From CBDCVO01 sp965223085 (lineage in GTDB: Bacteria; Pseudomonadota; Gammaproteobacteria; Ga0077536): a DNA stretch of 64,000 nucleotides. The notes under the pieces were generated by a model, which did no database searches, was not told where the DNA came from, and saw only the letters and a program-made list of their open reading frames with translations. Positions 63,870 through 64,000 of the stretch are shown here, in pieces (the stretch's first letter is position 1; each line of letters starts with the position of its first letter). The stretch covers positions 2,852,001 through 2,916,000 of the forward strand of contig OZ244981.1 of assembly GCA_965223085.1 (NCBI GenBank). The letters are read 5' to 3'. Position numbers and translations under genes: made by a program.

Positions 63870-64000
63870 CCATGGCGGTGCCTAGACGGGGTGCGCAAAG
63901 CGTGCGGCAGCGGGGTTGTTTGGCCCGGCGGTGCAAGGGGTTGAGAATGCGCCTCGCCGCCCCCATCTTTACGATTATGTACGGTGCGATGAACGCCGCA

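Noticed and set aside
1..64000. CRISPR arrays, rRNA or tRNA genes
   Set aside because: No regularly spaced repeats, rRNA stretches or convincing tRNA cloverleaf were seen by reading. Isolated tRNA genes could be missed without a covariance search.

Overview
The window looks like chromosomal DNA of an uncultured gammaproteobacterium. The best evidence is the right-hand end (about 54.9-64 kb). There, tmRNA, smpB, a sodium:neurotransmitter-symporter-type transporter, ratA, rnfH, bamE, fur, recN, nadK, hrcA and grpE lie in the order known from many Gammaproteobacteria, all apparently intact, and a sigma-32-type promoter overlaps the hrcA stop codon in front of grpE. I cannot name the genus.

Left part (0-13.6 kb): a nitroreductase and an acyl-CoA dehydrogenase are followed by a block of secreted-protein genes. 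Three consecutive genes together resemble a copper amine oxidase that has been taken apart and duplicated: a free N2/N3-domain protein, a catalytic-domain paralogue that has lost the quinone-forming tyrosine and most copper ligands, and a 1125-residue protein that keeps tyrosine, copper ligands and base and carries a long Ig-like/adhesive tail. A YtkA-like secreted protein and a MauG/cytochrome c peroxidase-like diheme protein follow. After these come a VPxPA-CTERM (exosortase-type) protein and an unassigned exported protein.

Middle part (13.7-51 kb): an accessory, heavily rearranged region. Catabolic or redox genes (acyl-CoA dehydrogenases, Baeyer-Villiger-type monooxygenase, LLM flavoprotein, HsaA-like oxygenase, SnoaL-like proteins, VOC protein, hydrolases) alternate with insertion sequences and broken genes. 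The IS elements are one decayed IS4-family element, one IS256-family element with an 8-bp target duplication, two identical IS1111/IS110-type elements plus a decayed third, and small dispersed repeats. Pseudogenes include a serine hydrolase, a cupin, an SDR, a ring-hydroxylating dioxygenase beta subunit, hydantoinase A and a HAD hydrolase. Two self-contained modules stand out: an orphan N-acetyl-sugar amidotransferase trio with HisF- and HisH-like partners (28.5-32.2 kb), and a sugar-nucleotide cluster of an HIT-like phosphorylase, a P-loop kinase, a sucrose-phosphate-synthase-like glycosyltransferase and GlgC (39.6-44.2 kb).

At 50.5 kb a hydantoinase A remnant is joined to the C-terminal half of a 7TM/transglutaminase-like membrane protein. 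It is followed by an operon for a RimK-like ligase with an RCK_C tail, a retropepsin-like zinc protease-family protein and an aspartoacylase-family protein, flanked by 83-bp imperfect direct repeats. No CRISPR array, rRNA or tRNA gene was recognised. All comparisons come from reading the sequence, not from database searches.
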